64,000 bases of DNA from Oscillatoriaceae cyanobacterium Prado104 (GCA_025454405.1 JALOON010000014.1:1-64000); one strand, 5' to 3'. Positions 8,436 to 17,078 are shown, counted from the stretch's first letter. Translations and numbers: made by a program. The notes: generated by a model not told the origin, from the letters alone.

Positions 8436-8846
8436 ATGAAAAAAATCAACGGTCTTGCTCTGATTGCGATCGGGTTATTGCACAGTGCGATCGCATTAGG
8501 AATACCAGGAGCAATGGGATTTAGTGGAATTTGGCAGGAAATAATCGATCTTGGTGCGATCGATGCTGCCAAACCGAATGAACTTCGGATCTGGGGATAC
8601 TACTGGCTTCTTATGCCAGGGTTCTTGTTGATTCTTTTTGGTTTTCTGTGTCATTGGATTGAAAATCAATTGAATCTACCATTACCAGCATTTGTAGGTT
8701 GGGGGCTCCTAATATTTTCATGTTTTGGCATTCTACTGGATATTGATACGGGTTTCTGGCTGGTACTGCTTGTTGCGGTGAATGCGATCGTAACCTCACG
8801 ACAGGCAAAAGTGGAAGGATTGTATGATGGCAGTAAAGAAGCATAG
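8436..8846 (+). CDS. small DUF6463-like membrane protein
   Basis: The 136-residue protein has four hydrophobic segments (starting ALIAIGLLHSAIALGIPG) and resembles the DUF6463 family of four-helix membrane proteins of unknown function. The open frame extends further upstream, into the end of the azoreductase gene, but the CCAGGAG ribosome site eight bases before the ATG at 8436 marks the likely start. It follows the azoreductase in the same direction and might share its transcript, though an 88-base gap rich in GATCG motifs lies between. Confidence 0.7.
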   Translation: MKKINGLALIAIGLLHSAIALGIPGAMGFSGIWQEIIDLGAIDAAKPNELRIWGYYWLLMPGFLLILFGFLCHWIENQLNLPLPAFVGWGLLIFSCFGILLDIDTGFWLVLLVAVNAIVTSRQAKVEGLYDGSKEA

Positions 8847-8914
8847 ATCGATTGGTAACAAGGTTAGGTTTTTTGGGGGATTAGGGATGAAATACTCGAT
8901 GAAATGGGGGGAAC

Positions 8915-9016
8915 TATAGCAGTCATAAATCATTTGTAAATTTTTTACCCCACCCCAACCCTCCCCTTATTAAGGGGAGGGAGCAAGATATTTACAAATC
9001 ATTTGCGATCGCTATA
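8915..9016. repeat. MITE-like element with terminal inverted repeats
   Basis: About 102 bases bounded by TATAGC and GCTATA, with matching inner arms ATTTGTAAAT and ATTTACAAAT, and a core hairpin CCTCCCCTTATTAAGGGGAGG. A related copy with a slightly different core lies at 21181-21289. The structure suggests a non-autonomous miniature element. No transposase in the window matches it. Confidence 0.65.
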
Positions 9017-9088
9017 ACATCATTCAGACTATCCCTGCAAATATCTTGTTTACTGAAGGCATTGAGCATCTGAATCGACTATCGACTG

Positions 9089-10456
9089 TCAACTAATTTC
9101 TGCAAAATGTTTTTGCAATAAATCGTGAATAAATCGATAGCGCCGATCGCCCGTTTTTTGCACTAACAACCGTCCGGCTGCAGCATCGAGAAAACTCTGG
9201 TAATTCCAAGGAACGCAGCCGTTAGACCACAAAACCAGGCGCATTACCAACCGTTCGATCGCCCCGATTGGCGGCAACAAAGCGCTAATTACTGCAATCG
9301 CAGCCCCCGCAATTAATCCCCAAATCGAGCCGGTAACTAAAGTTGCGATCGCGCCTAAAATCACCCAAATCAGCCCGCCCAATAATTTAACTCCAAAATA
9401 ATAACTGCGCTGCTGTTCGCCAGTTTCCAGCCAGTTTGGAGGAATTTTATCGATCGAAACTTCTTGAACTCTATGCTGTTCCATTTTTTTTGCCAGCCAC
9501 CCCAGCCAATGCCGGGTTTTTTCCGGGCGCAATTCCTTGCCCCGGCCCTTTCGATCGATCTGAACTGTCATTTGGCGGCGGATGTAAGCAGTTAACAAAT
9601 ATTTGCGCTGTTCCGATTCTGAAGATAAACGCTTCCAAGATTCAATTAAAATCTCCTCGTAAGCCAGCGCCATCATGCTTAAAAACAGCGGAGTTTTTGC
9701 CAATTTTAATAAATCTGGTTCGTTTTCAATGCTATGCCACAGTTCGCGACTTCTCGCTTCTAATAAATATTCTTGAATTTGATTTTCTGTCAGGGGTTTC
9801 AGCAAAACTGCTGCTTGCAATTTAAACCTAGTCTGGCACTCTTTGTAAGCTTCAAAACTGCTGCTAGCAACTAAATGTTTTGGTTTAATATCGCTTGCCA
9901 AAAACTGATTTATTGCTTGAATGCAGCTATCTTGGCTTTGGGTTTCTACTTCATCCAAACCGTCGAGTAAAGGCAGTAACTTTTGTTCTGCCAGCAATTT
10001 TTTGCCAACAGCGGGAGAGATGTTATATTTGAGGCGAAGTTGAGCGATCGACCAATCGGCGATCGACCCCGATTCCGCTTGCCAACTACCAAGTTCAAAC
10101 AGCACCGGAACGGGCAAAGTCGCATCTTTTTGAGCGCGCGCAACTAACACCAAAGCCAATTCCAGCAGCGTCGTAGTTTTGCCGGCACCCGCCGCGCCCA
10201 AAATTACCAACTTGCCACCCGCGCGATCGAACACTTTCGCCATGCTAGCCTTGGCAGGAAGCTGAAAACTGGGGCGGTTGCCCGCTTTCACTTCCACGCC
10301 CCAACTGCGGGCGAGTGCGGGGGGTGCCGAGTCGCTGCTGAGGTTAGCGAGTACAGCAGCGTGCGGGGACTGCGAGAGCCCTGCTTTAACTTCCTGCTTT
10401 ACTTCCTCCAACAATCGATCGCGGGGTGGCAATCCCAGAGGAATCAATTTTGACAT
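9089..10456 (-). CDS. NACHT domain NTPase with membrane segments
   Basis: A 455-residue STAND-type NTPase. A Walker A motif GAAGAGKTT stands at about residues 87-95, followed by a Walker B/sensor block LLPLLDGLDEV around residue 160 and a NACHT-type helical region. Near residues 355-400 there are two strong transmembrane segments (LLGGLIWVILGAIATLV and SIWGLIAGAAIAVISALL), and the end FIHDLLQKHFAEIS is a common end-piece in cyanobacterial NACHT proteins. No catalytic effector or repeat sensor domain is present. NACHT NTPases act as ligand-triggered switches, several in phage defence; whether this one does is unknown. It is monocistronic and divergent from the SH3 protein. Confidence 0.85.
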   Translation of the reverse strand: MSKLIPLGLPPRDRLLEEVKQEVKAGLSQSPHAAVLANLSSDSAPPALARSWGVEVKAGNRPSFQLPAKASMAKVFDRAGGKLVILGAAGAGKTTTLLELALVLVARAQKDATLPVPVLFELGSWQAESGSIADWSIAQLRLKYNISPAVGKKLLAEQKLLPLLDGLDEVETQSQDSCIQAINQFLASDIKPKHLVASSSFEAYKECQTRFKLQAAVLLKPLTENQIQEYLLEARSRELWHSIENEPDLLKLAKTPLFLSMMALAYEEILIESWKRLSSESEQRKYLLTAYIRRQMTVQIDRKGRGKELRPEKTRHWLGWLAKKMEQHRVQEVSIDKIPPNWLETGEQQRSYYFGVKLLGGLIWVILGAIATLVTGSIWGLIAGAAIAVISALLPPIGAIERLVMRLVLWSNGCVPWNYQSFLDAAAGRLLVQKTGDRRYRFIHDLLQKHFAEIS

Positions 10457-10692
10457 TTTGTGTACCTCGCGCTCAACGATTTCCTTGCCAGATTTGCACG
10501 CAATTGACCCAGAGCCAGATTACCATTAGTTTAGGCGTTCAGTATATTAAATTATTGCGGCAATTCCAGTTATTAAGTTTTATAAAAAATGCTGACCGAT
10601 CGACCCGTATTGAGTATTTAGACTATAGATTGAGGGGCGATCGCGCCAATAGGGAAACAAAAATTTTTAATATAGATACAGAGGAGTTATTT

Positions 10693-11532
10693 ATGTCCTT
10701 TACAAACGGTCAAATTATTACTGTCAGCTTAATCGGGGTGGCAACGGCGGTGGGAGTAGCAGCAGCCACCATACAAGCGGGTACGATGAAACAATTGAAT
10801 GCAGAATCAGCAGCATCTATCGAAAACCCAACCGAGGTAGCGCCGGCAAACAACCGCGTATCTGGAAAACCCGAACTTGCGGAAGCAGACACTCGGGCGA
10901 GTGAATCTCAAAAATCAGGATCGCAATTTAAAACTACCCCGGCAATTCAATCTGCGCAAGTTGCAGGAGTATCGCAGCGCAAAGCTGGGGCAGTAGTTGT
11001 AACGCCGCCAAATTCCGGCTGCAAAATCTCGCAAGCAGTTGTCAGCGATCCGAATCCGCCGCTAAACGTGCGATCGAACCCCCAAGTAAATGATAGCAAT
11101 ATAGTAGGAAAACTCAAAAATCATACGTTTGTTTCTGTTGCTGAAGAACGAGATGGATGGCTGCGCATTACCGATCCGGTTCCGGGTTGGATTGCGAAAA
11201 ACCGCACTGAAAGCAGTTGCGCTACTGTCAACCAGCAGATTAATTTTTTGCCGGGGGGAGACGAAGCCATTGTTAAAGGTAGGATTATCGGCGGTGGGAG
11301 TCATTCTTACCAGATTCGAGCCAGACAAGGCCAAACGATGACTGTTAGGAATCGGCAACAAGTTTTCCCGTCAATTTTAACTCCTGATGGCAAGCTTTTG
11401 GCGGGAGATCCGAATACACAAGGCAGTAAAACTGAGTGGGCGGGAAAAATGCCCGTTACTGGAAATTACACTTTTCAATTAGATTCTAATTTCAGGGGAT
11501 ATGAATACGAATTTTCCGTGAAATTGCGGTAA
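10693..11532 (+). CDS. secreted or anchored protein with bacterial SH3 domain
   Basis: The 279-residue protein begins with an uncleaved-looking hydrophobic segment (ITVSLIGVATAVGVAAATIQA), then a low-complexity linker, then an SH3b domain at about residues 110-165 (PPLNVRSNPQVNDSNIVGKL, later DGWLRITDPVPGWIAKN). The C-terminal 90 residues look like a beta-rich domain (YQIRARQGQTMTVR ... GNYTFQLDS) similar to those of other cyanobacterial secreted proteins. SH3b domains usually bind cell-wall peptides. The frame is open upstream to 10426, but GAGGAG seven bases before the ATG at 10693 fixes the start. Confidence 0.75.
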   Translation: MSFTNGQIITVSLIGVATAVGVAAATIQAGTMKQLNAESAASIENPTEVAPANNRVSGKPELAEADTRASESQKSGSQFKTTPAIQSAQVAGVSQRKAGAVVVTPPNSGCKISQAVVSDPNPPLNVRSNPQVNDSNIVGKLKNHTFVSVAEERDGWLRITDPVPGWIAKNRTESSCATVNQQINFLPGGDEAIVKGRIIGGGSHSYQIRARQGQTMTVRNRQQVFPSILTPDGKLLAGDPNTQGSKTEWAGKMPVTGNYTFQLDSNFRGYEYEFSVKLR

Positions 11533-11552
11533 GAAGGAAGAGGGAAGAAGCA

Positions 11553-11718
11553 AAAACGCGAGGCAGAGCCTCGGGATCTGCATTACCAGGCAGAGCCTGG
11601 TAACGAGTTCTTACTGGTTCCCAGGCAGAGCCTGGGAATCCATGCCTGGAGGCTCTGCCTCCTGTTTGCTGGTTCCCAGGCTCTGCCTGGGAATCCATGT
11701 CTGGAGGCTCTGCCTCCT
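11553..11718. repeat. cluster of palindromic CCAGGCAGAGCCTGG/GAGGCAGAGCCTC repeats
   Basis: Six or so units built on the core GGCAGAGCC or its complement GGCTCTGCC, arranged in both orientations and able to form stacked hairpins, for example CCAGGCAGAGCCTGG near 11590 and 11620 and GGAGGCTCTGCCTCC near 11650 and 11703. The array fills the space between two convergent genes and reaches the stop codon of the dipeptidase. A single unit recurs at 28420-28453. Confidence 0.8.
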
Positions 11719-11719
11719 T

Positions 11720-12445
11720 TCAAGGAATCGCCCCAAGGGACACATCAAGGATGGCAAATCTCTGCCAATCTTCCGCATCAAAGTGCCACCATTCTGTTGT
11801 TATTCCTACAAATCCCTGCTTTTTCATGGCATCTTCAAGCACTTGACGGTTTTTGCGCGATCGAGCGCTGCCTCCGCTATAATCCCTGTGAGCTTTTACG
11901 GTAAAATTGTCAAAACCCGTCGGCATTTCTAATTCTTTACCAGCGCGATCGACCAAAGTCAAATCTACAGCAGCACCGCGATTGTGTCGCGAACCCCTAG
12001 CAGGATTTGCAACGTAATTCGGATCGGGCAAAACTTCCCACATTTGCTTAGTCACGGAGAATGGCCTGTAGCAATCGTAAACTTTTAAACCCAGTCCGAT
12101 TTTTTCCAAATCTGTTTGCACTCTACTTAATCTTTGGGCTACAGAAGCTCTCAAAGCGCATTTTGGTGTGGCATAAAGTTTGCGTTTTAAGAAATTATTA
12201 GTTGTAGCATAGCGAATATCGAGGCGAATGTTGCGGTTGACTGTGCGGATGTCCACAAGTCGCGCCCAACTGGGAAGTTGACTCATCAGAGTTGCAGGTT
12301 CGATTGTCGGGCTGGTTTCCGATTCGGGAATTTCCACTTGCGGTGTCTCCATTGCGCGAGTCAATATTGGATGGTGCAGGTTTGTTGCACATAGCAATAC
12401 CAGTATAAATACAATTAGATATTTGGCAAGTCTAGTTAATTTCAT
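11720..12445 (-). CDS. D-alanyl-D-alanine dipeptidase (peptidase M15, VanX/DdpX type)
   Basis: A 241-residue zinc dipeptidase with an N-terminal signal segment (about residues 8-30, YLIVFILVLLCATNLHHP), so it acts in the periplasm. The M15D motifs are intact: YDCYRP, the metal-binding GSRHNRGAAVDLTL (His and Asp ligands) near residue 155, and EWWHFD near the C-terminus, holding the catalytic Glu and last His ligand. The enzyme cleaves D-Ala-D-Ala dipeptide, and in this setting more likely salvages it than confers vancomycin resistance, since no VanA/VanH partner is near. The palindromic array lies right after the stop codon. Confidence 0.9.
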   Translation of the reverse strand: MKLTRLAKYLIVFILVLLCATNLHHPILTRAMETPQVEIPESETSPTIEPATLMSQLPSWARLVDIRTVNRNIRLDIRYATTNNFLKRKLYATPKCALRASVAQRLSRVQTDLEKIGLGLKVYDCYRPFSVTKQMWEVLPDPNYVANPARGSRHNRGAAVDLTLVDRAGKELEMPTGFDNFTVKAHRDYSGGSARSRKNRQVLEDAMKKQGFVGITTEWWHFDAEDWQRFAILDVSLGAIP

Positions 12446-12528
12446 GGTTTTGTTAGTTTAAGATTTTATAAGGTTTTGACACTTCACGTTTTGGGGAATT
12501 TTCGCGTTTGTTCGACAGTTCGACTGTC

Positions 12529-12927
12529 CCACAGTCCGACAGGGGTTTAAACCCCTGTCTCATAGCGCAAGTCCTCTTCCAGAGGACTGAAAGACTGCTT
12601 GCAAATTTCGCTTTTATAGCAAATTCTAGGTGAATTAAAGGTCGATCGAAAATATCGAAAATACTGTATGAGTCTTTCAGTCGGTTTCAACTGACATTTT
12701 GTACCATTCTCAACAAGCCTGTAGGGTTCAAGGTGGTAATCGAATAACGAGTGAAGCATATTCGATTACCACCTTGAAAGGGTTCACCAACCATCTTAAA
12801 CGCAGCAGACAAGTTAAATAAACCCGCCCCAACCCCACGAAAAATCCCCAATTAACATTGCTGTAAGATATCAGTTTCAACCGACTTTCGCTATGAGACG
12901 GGGGTTTAAACCCCCGGCGGACTGTGG
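12529..12927. repeat. gene-free element bounded by 45-base inverted repeats
   Basis: The left arm (12529-12573) begins CCACAGTCCG, contains GGGGTTTAAACCCC and ends GTCTCATAGCG plus AAGTC. The right arm (12883-12927) is its reverse complement with about five mismatches. In between there are shorter inverted pairs, among them GACTGAAAGACT near 12587 against AGTCTTTCAGTC near 12668, and a perfect 20-base hairpin at 12727-12778. No coding frame is convincing. It has the look of a decayed mobile element or composite MITE and fills the 550-base gap between the dipeptidase and purB. Confidence 0.65.
12727..12778. repeat. perfect 20-base inverted repeat hairpin
   Basis: Arms TTCAAGGTGGTAATCGAATA (12727-12746) and its exact complement (12759-12778) flank a 12-base loop. 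A hairpin of similar design (GGGTG..AATCGAAT / ATTCGATT..CACCC with GAAGCA in the loop) lies at 25781-25831 inside another inverted-repeat element. Confidence 0.75.
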
Positions 12928-12995
12928 AACAAGCGCTATAATTCAAGAACAATCGATCGCTTGTCCGACTCATTTTTAACTGTTGTTAATTTCCC

Positions 12996-14291
12996 TCAAA
13001 TTCCCAAGCGCTGATAAACTGCATCTAAGTGCCTCAAATGGTACTGCGGATCGAAACAATCCTCAATTTCTTTGCTCGTCATCCGAGCGTTAACGCTAGC
13101 ATCTTTAGCAATTAAATCGTAGAAATTGCCGCCCGGCTTGTTCCAAGCTTGATGCGCGCAAGTTTGTACAATTTTATAAGCTTCCTCGCGGCTCATGCCT
13201 TTTTCTACTAAAGCTAGCATCACCCGCTGGCTGAAGATAACTCCGCCGTAAAGGTTCATGTTTTGTTTCATGTTTTCGGGATAAACCAGCAGGTTTTTTA
13301 CTAAGTCTGTGGTTTCTACTAACATGAAGTGAATTAGCGTCGAACTATCGGGCAAAATCATCCGTTCTACGGAACTGTGAGAAATGTCTCTTTCGTGCCA
13401 CAAAGCTACATTTTCTAAGGCCGCGACGGCATTTCCCCGGATAATTCTTGCCATTCCCGTCAAACGTTCCGATCGAATCGGATTGCGTTTGTGGGGCATG
13501 GCGGACGAGCCTTTTTGCCCTTTAGAAAAGTATTCTTCAACTTCGAGCACGTCGGTGCGCTGGAGGTTGCGAATTTCGACGGCAAAACGCTCGATCGAAG
13601 CTGCTAAAAGTGCTAAAGTTTGGATGTATTCGGCGTGGCGATCGCGCGAGATTACCTGAGTCGATGCACAATCGGGTTCGAGTCCGAGATTTTGACAGGC
13701 GATGGCTTCAATTCGCGGGTCAATATTAGCATAAGTGCCGACAGCGCCGGAGATTTTACCGACTGCAACAGAGGAACGGAGGTTGACCAATCTTTCTCTG
13801 CTGCGGAATACTTCTGCCAGCCATCCTGCTAGTTTAAAACCAAAAGTAATCGGTTCGGCATGAATTCCGTGCGATCGACCTACCATTACAGTATTGCGGT
13901 GTTGTTGTGCCTGATAGCGAATAGCTTGGCTCAAATCTTCGACACGTTCTAACAAGATATTGACGCTGGCGACTAACTGCAAAGCCAAGGCAGTATCGAG
14001 CACGTCGGAACTGGTTAAACCGAGGTGAATGTAGCGTCCGGCATCGCCTACATATTCATTGACATTTGTCAAGAAAGCAATCATATCGTGGCGGACTTCG
14101 GCCTCAATTTCGAGAACTCGTTTCGGGTCAAAATTCGCCTTAGCTTTAATTTCTTCGACTGCCGCGGCGGGGATGTAGCCGAGTTCGGCTTGGGCTTCGC
14201 AGACAGCAATTTCTACTTGCAGCCAGGTTTTGAGTTTGGCGGTTTCAGTCCAGATGTCGCCCATTTCGGGCAGGGTGTAGCGCTCTATCAC
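12996..14291 (-). CDS. purB: adenylosuccinate lyase
   Basis: The 431-residue enzyme catalyses two fumarate-releasing steps of purine synthesis (SAICAR to AICAR and adenylosuccinate to AMP). The fumarase/aspartase superfamily signature GSSAMPHKRNP, which carries the flexible catalytic serine loop, is intact, as are GRSHGIHAEP and LTSSDVLDT. The frame is open for 55 codons upstream, but the family N-terminus (IERYTLPEMGDIWT) begins at the GTG at 14291, which I take as the start. Upstream bases CGATCGTCCTATTGTACCTC recur at 15440-15465 with a remnant of the same N-terminus, so the 5' region has been duplicated. Confidence 0.96.
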   Translation of the reverse strand: MIERYTLPEMGDIWTETAKLKTWLQVEIAVCEAQAELGYIPAAAVEEIKAKANFDPKRVLEIEAEVRHDMIAFLTNVNEYVGDAGRYIHLGLTSSDVLDTALALQLVASVNILLERVEDLSQAIRYQAQQHRNTVMVGRSHGIHAEPITFGFKLAGWLAEVFRSRERLVNLRSSVAVGKISGAVGTYANIDPRIEAIACQNLGLEPDCASTQVISRDRHAEYIQTLALLAASIERFAVEIRNLQRTDVLEVEEYFSKGQKGSSAMPHKRNPIRSERLTGMARIIRGNAVAALENVALWHERDISHSSVERMILPDSSTLIHFMLVETTDLVKNLLVYPENMKQNMNLYGGVIFSQRVMLALVEKGMSREEAYKIVQTCAHQAWNKPGGNFYDLIAKDASVNARMTSKEIEDCFDPQYHLRHLDAVYQRLGI

Positions 14292-14412
14292 GGTTTGAGT
14301 TGGGAAATGCGATCGTCCTATTGTACCTCTGTGTGGGGATGCAAGAGCCAATGAGCCGAGAAACTGGGTTTTTTGCGAAAATACTTCGTTAAAGCCTATG
14401 CAACCAATCGCT

Positions 14413-14799
14413 CTACCACAATCTTTGTACTGGGTAGCTGTCGAATACAGCATCAATACTTAAGATAGGCATTTGAGTCACAACGGCTTGAGCAATTAGG
14501 AGTCTATCGAACGGATCGCGATGAACATTTGGCAATGTGTCTAATGCAAAAATATGAGCTAGCTCGATCGGCAAAATTTGCAATCCATTGATTTGCTGCT
14601 GGCGTTCTATCAATTCCGTCAAGGACAGGTTTAATGTTAACTTCCCAAGCTGAAGCTTAATTTGCATTTCCCAAATACTAACCAAGCTAGTAAATAAAGT
14701 ATGAGTTGGATCGGTGATAATATTCGTCGCTGGTTGCGATAAGTTTTGGGGAGAGATCGCCAGCCAAATCAAGACGTGCGTATCCAGCAAAATATTCAT
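14413..14799 (-). CDS. PIN domain toxin (VapC-like)
   Basis: The 128-residue protein begins MNILLDTHVLIWLAI, with the first conserved Asp of the PIN nuclease in LLDTH. Further acidic residues follow in SIWEMQIK and DPFDRLLIAQA. PIN toxins are Mg-dependent RNases, typically cutting tRNA or rRNA. It overlaps the DUF2281 gene by four bases and is the last gene of a three-gene operon, so the DUF2281 protein is the probable antitoxin. Confidence 0.88.
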   Translation of the reverse strand: MNILLDTHVLIWLAISPQNLSQPATNIITDPTHTLFTSLVSIWEMQIKLQLGKLTLNLSLTELIERQQQINGLQILPIELAHIFALDTLPNVHRDPFDRLLIAQAVVTQMPILSIDAVFDSYPVQRLW

Positions 14800-15056
14800 G
14801 CTTCACCCAACCAAAACGCATCAGGGAGTGGCTCGTTAAAATCCTCACTCATCCAGCCCATCCCTTGATGCAGACCCAAAACCCGTTGTTGCCCCGTCGG
14901 GGGTGCAGCTTCAACTGAAGTGTTTTCGGGAATCGATCGCATTTGTCGTTCCAGCAAAAACTCTGCAAAAGTTAACAAAAGCTGCTGATTTTCCGGGAGT
15001 AACTGCTGTAACTTGCCTAGCAACTCTTCCAAAAGTTCGATCGTTTGAGAAGTCAT
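14796..15056 (-). CDS. DUF2281 antitoxin-like protein
   Basis: An 86-residue acidic protein with an N-terminal amphipathic helix pair (LLPENQQLLLTFAEFLLERQ) and the C-terminal tail EDFNEPLPDAFWLGEA, the DUF2281 pattern in which the tail inserts into a PIN toxin. Four-base overlaps on both sides tie it to the PIN toxin downstream and the coiled-coil gene upstream. Confidence 0.8.
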   Translation of the reverse strand: MTSQTIELLEELLGKLQQLLPENQQLLLTFAEFLLERQMRSIPENTSVEAAPPTGQQRVLGLHQGMGWMSEDFNEPLPDAFWLGEA

Positions 15057-15304
15057 CTTCCTTCAATGTTAGCGATAGTCTTATTATCCGTTATTTTTTG
15101 GCGATCGTCTTTAGGTTTGTCAGCTTGACGAAATGCACGTCCGTATTCTAGAGCTTCTAGAAAAGCCGATTTATCGGAGATTGAGCCAATAAGTCGATCG
15201 AGCCAGTTGCTAGAAATGGATTTGCTTTCAGATTGGCGTTTAAGGTTAGCAATTTCTTGCTCGATGATTGCTAAGCGACGTTCGAGAATTGCTTCATCTA
15301 GCAT
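15053..15304 (-). CDS. small coiled-coil protein of a toxin-antitoxin operon
   Basis: An 83-residue protein with a heptad-like start (LERRLAIIEQEIANLKRQ), a central NWLDRLIGSISDKSAFLEAL and EYGRAFRQAD. I know no named function, but a relative with the same layout (SLEERLAAVEAAIAQLQKQ, NWLQQIIGSFKDEPAFEEL, VYGRAIRQGD) lies at 38084-38299, also directly upstream of a PIN gene. It probably acts in toxin control, either as an antitoxin or as an extra subunit. It is the first gene of the operon, with TCAAGGAGGAAATAATG at its start. Confidence 0.7.
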   Translation of the reverse strand: MLDEAILERRLAIIEQEIANLKRQSESKSISSNWLDRLIGSISDKSAFLEALEYGRAFRQADKPKDDRQKITDNKTIANIEGR

Positions 15305-15409
15305 TATTTCCTCCTTGAAAAACTACCTGAACGATCGGGCGATCGGAGCGCCTACTGTTTCATTTTAACTGAGCATTGCACCACTTGTTCTATCTGATGT
15401 TGCTCGCTT

Positions 15410-15475
15410 GGGGCAGGGTGTAGGGTTCGATCGGGGTTTGGGTAGGGGCGATCGTCCTATTGTACCTCTGCACGG
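15410..15475 (-). pseudogene. duplicated 5' region of purB
   Basis: Read on the minus strand this segment carries the same upstream bases as purB (CGATCGTCCTATTGTACCTC on the plus strand) followed by a remnant of its first codons, TPIEPYTLPQASNIR against TVIERYTLPEMGDIW. The similarity then ends. The three-gene toxin-antitoxin operon lies between this fragment and the true purB start. Confidence 0.6.
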
Positions 15476-15763
15476 CATCCTTCTTGAGCCGGGATGGGGG
15501 AATTTGAATGGTTATTTGTATATGGCTGTGTTTGGTAAAAGCGATGACCACTTTTTTATTTTTCAGTAAATTTAACACCAAATAGGTGCAATAAAAACAC
15601 CCTAAAATACAAAATATGGTGTATAATTGGGTTAACGCGCATCCCACCAACATGAAATGCACGATCTCCTTTACATTTCAGAGTTTTTGAGCGTTTTTCT
15701 GTACCTCATCTACCTGAGATGAATGACTTCATCTACCTGAGAGATAAAAAATAAATTATCTTT
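15476..15763. other. intergenic stretch, AT-rich
   Basis: An AT-rich gap between the purB fragment and the methyltransferase stop codon. It contains the tandem GACTTCATCTACCTGAGA/CCTCATCTACCTGAGA near 15704-15745. No coding frame has a recognisable product. Confidence 0.4.
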
Positions 15764-16942
15764 TTAAGCTTTCGGGAAGGGGAAATTATTAACTTTACTA
15801 GCTGTGTTCAAAGCAATATCGCTCAAATATGGAATAAGTGCCAAGCCGATACACTCCGCCAAGCGAGGCGGCACTGCATTTCCAATTTGCCACATAGCCT
15901 TTTTCATCGAACCTTCAAAAATAAATGAATCCGGGAAAGTTTGCAATCTCGCCATCTCGCGAGCAGAAATAACTCGATCGAGATACGGGTGAATGTGCGT
16001 GCCGCCGTGATTTTCTTTCACTGTCATGCTGGGTTTTCCGGGATACTGGCGTTTGAAAGCATCAGCATAGGTTTCGTATAAAGAACCTCCAGGCGGAACT
16101 TTGGCAATTCTTTCCATATATTTAGCAGAATGGCGAGTCCATTCGTGATTGATTTCCGGTATCGGAGTGTACTCGGGCAAATCAGCAATTGCTGACTCAA
16201 TTGCCTTGTATTGTTCTGGCAATAATTGCGACTTGGGATAGGGATTCTGCATCCCGAATCTATTGGCAATAAAAATCGCTCGCGGGCGGATTTGCGGGAC
16301 TCCATAGGTTGCTGATTCGAGAATAGCAACGGACATATTAGGATAGCCAATTTCCTGAAAAGCTTCGCAAATGGCTTGCTTAACAAATCCTTTTTGCATA
16401 GTCAATATTCCGGGTACATTTTCCATGACAACGTACCAAGGACGCATTTCAGAAACAACGCGGACAAACTCTCTAAACAGGCGATTTCGAGGGTCGTTGG
16501 GGTCGCGTTTCCCGGCAACTGAGAAGCCTTGACACGGCGGTCCGCCTGCAACGAGATGAACTTCGGGCGAACCAATTTCAGCAAGCAAATCTTGCGATTT
16601 GAAGTCTTTGATATCGCTGCATACATGATGGCAATCAGGGAAGTTTTTTCGATGAGTTGCTGAGGCAATTTCGTTAATTTCAACACTTGCTAAAGGTCGC
16701 AATCCTGCTTGCAATAAACCTTGTGTCATGCCACCCGCACCGCAGAAAAGATCGACAAATGTATAGTCTGATGCTGGCAGTGACTGAGATTCAACATCAA
16801 TAAATATTTTGTAGGGGTTGCAGTTCTCTGTTTCTAGTTGGCGTTGAATGCGATCGTAACGCCCTAATTTTGCTTGCTTCTGCTTTTTGGGAGGAGTTGT
16901 TTCCGACTCATTTGAGAATAAAGACAGTTGTATTGCTTCCAT
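15764..16942 (-). CDS. DNA (cytosine-5-)-methyltransferase
   Basis: The 392-residue enzyme has all main C5-methyltransferase motifs: motif I FVDLFCGAGGM (residues 62-72), motif IV GGPPCQGFS with the catalytic Cys137, motif VI MENVPG near 173, motif VIII around PQIRPRAIFIA and motif X QIGNAVPP at the end. The frame extends upstream to 17098, but the ATG at 16942 begins the characteristic MEAIQLSLFSNE, and the second copy at 18476 starts the same way. No restriction enzyme gene is adjacent, so it may be solitary. It is divergent from a HicB/HTH/PIN gene group. A 5' fragment of a close relative is found at 18263-18520. Confidence 0.93.
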   Translation of the reverse strand: MEAIQLSLFSNESETTPPKKQKQAKLGRYDRIQRQLETENCNPYKIFIDVESQSLPASDYTFVDLFCGAGGMTQGLLQAGLRPLASVEINEIASATHRKNFPDCHHVCSDIKDFKSQDLLAEIGSPEVHLVAGGPPCQGFSVAGKRDPNDPRNRLFREFVRVVSEMRPWYVVMENVPGILTMQKGFVKQAICEAFQEIGYPNMSVAILESATYGVPQIRPRAIFIANRFGMQNPYPKSQLLPEQYKAIESAIADLPEYTPIPEINHEWTRHSAKYMERIAKVPPGGSLYETYADAFKRQYPGKPSMTVKENHGGTHIHPYLDRVISAREMARLQTFPDSFIFEGSMKKAMWQIGNAVPPRLAECIGLALIPYLSDIALNTASKVNNFPFPKA

Positions 16943-16970
16943 TTTCGATTTGTTTGCGGCATCATATCTA

Positions 16971-17078
16971 TTGTACAGTAATGAACTCAGGGAAGATGCT
17001 AAACTATATTTAGAGAAGTTAGTCAACGAAACACTTGAGGCTTTAAGGCAAATCGAAGCAGAGGAGACAGAACCGTGA
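16971..17078 (+). CDS. short ORF upstream of hicB
   Basis: A possible 35-codon frame from a TTG, reading through NELREDAKLYLEKLVNETLE and ending in a TGA that overlaps the GTG start of hicB by four bases. The overlap suggests translational coupling, but the frame has no ATG and its first bases overlap the methyltransferase promoter region. It could be the truncated end of a former partner gene. I do not recognise a family. Confidence 0.3.
   Translation: MYSNELREDAKLYLEKLVNETLEALRQIEAEETEP

Noticed and set aside
11720-12445. Vancomycin resistance operon
   Set aside because: Only the VanX-type dipeptidase is present; no VanA or VanH homologue or two-component regulator lies nearby.
15390-15662. 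90-codon minus-strand frame upstream of the toxin-antitoxin operon
   Set aside because: Its C-terminal part is the duplicated purB leader and the rest is hydrophobic AT-rich translation without homology.
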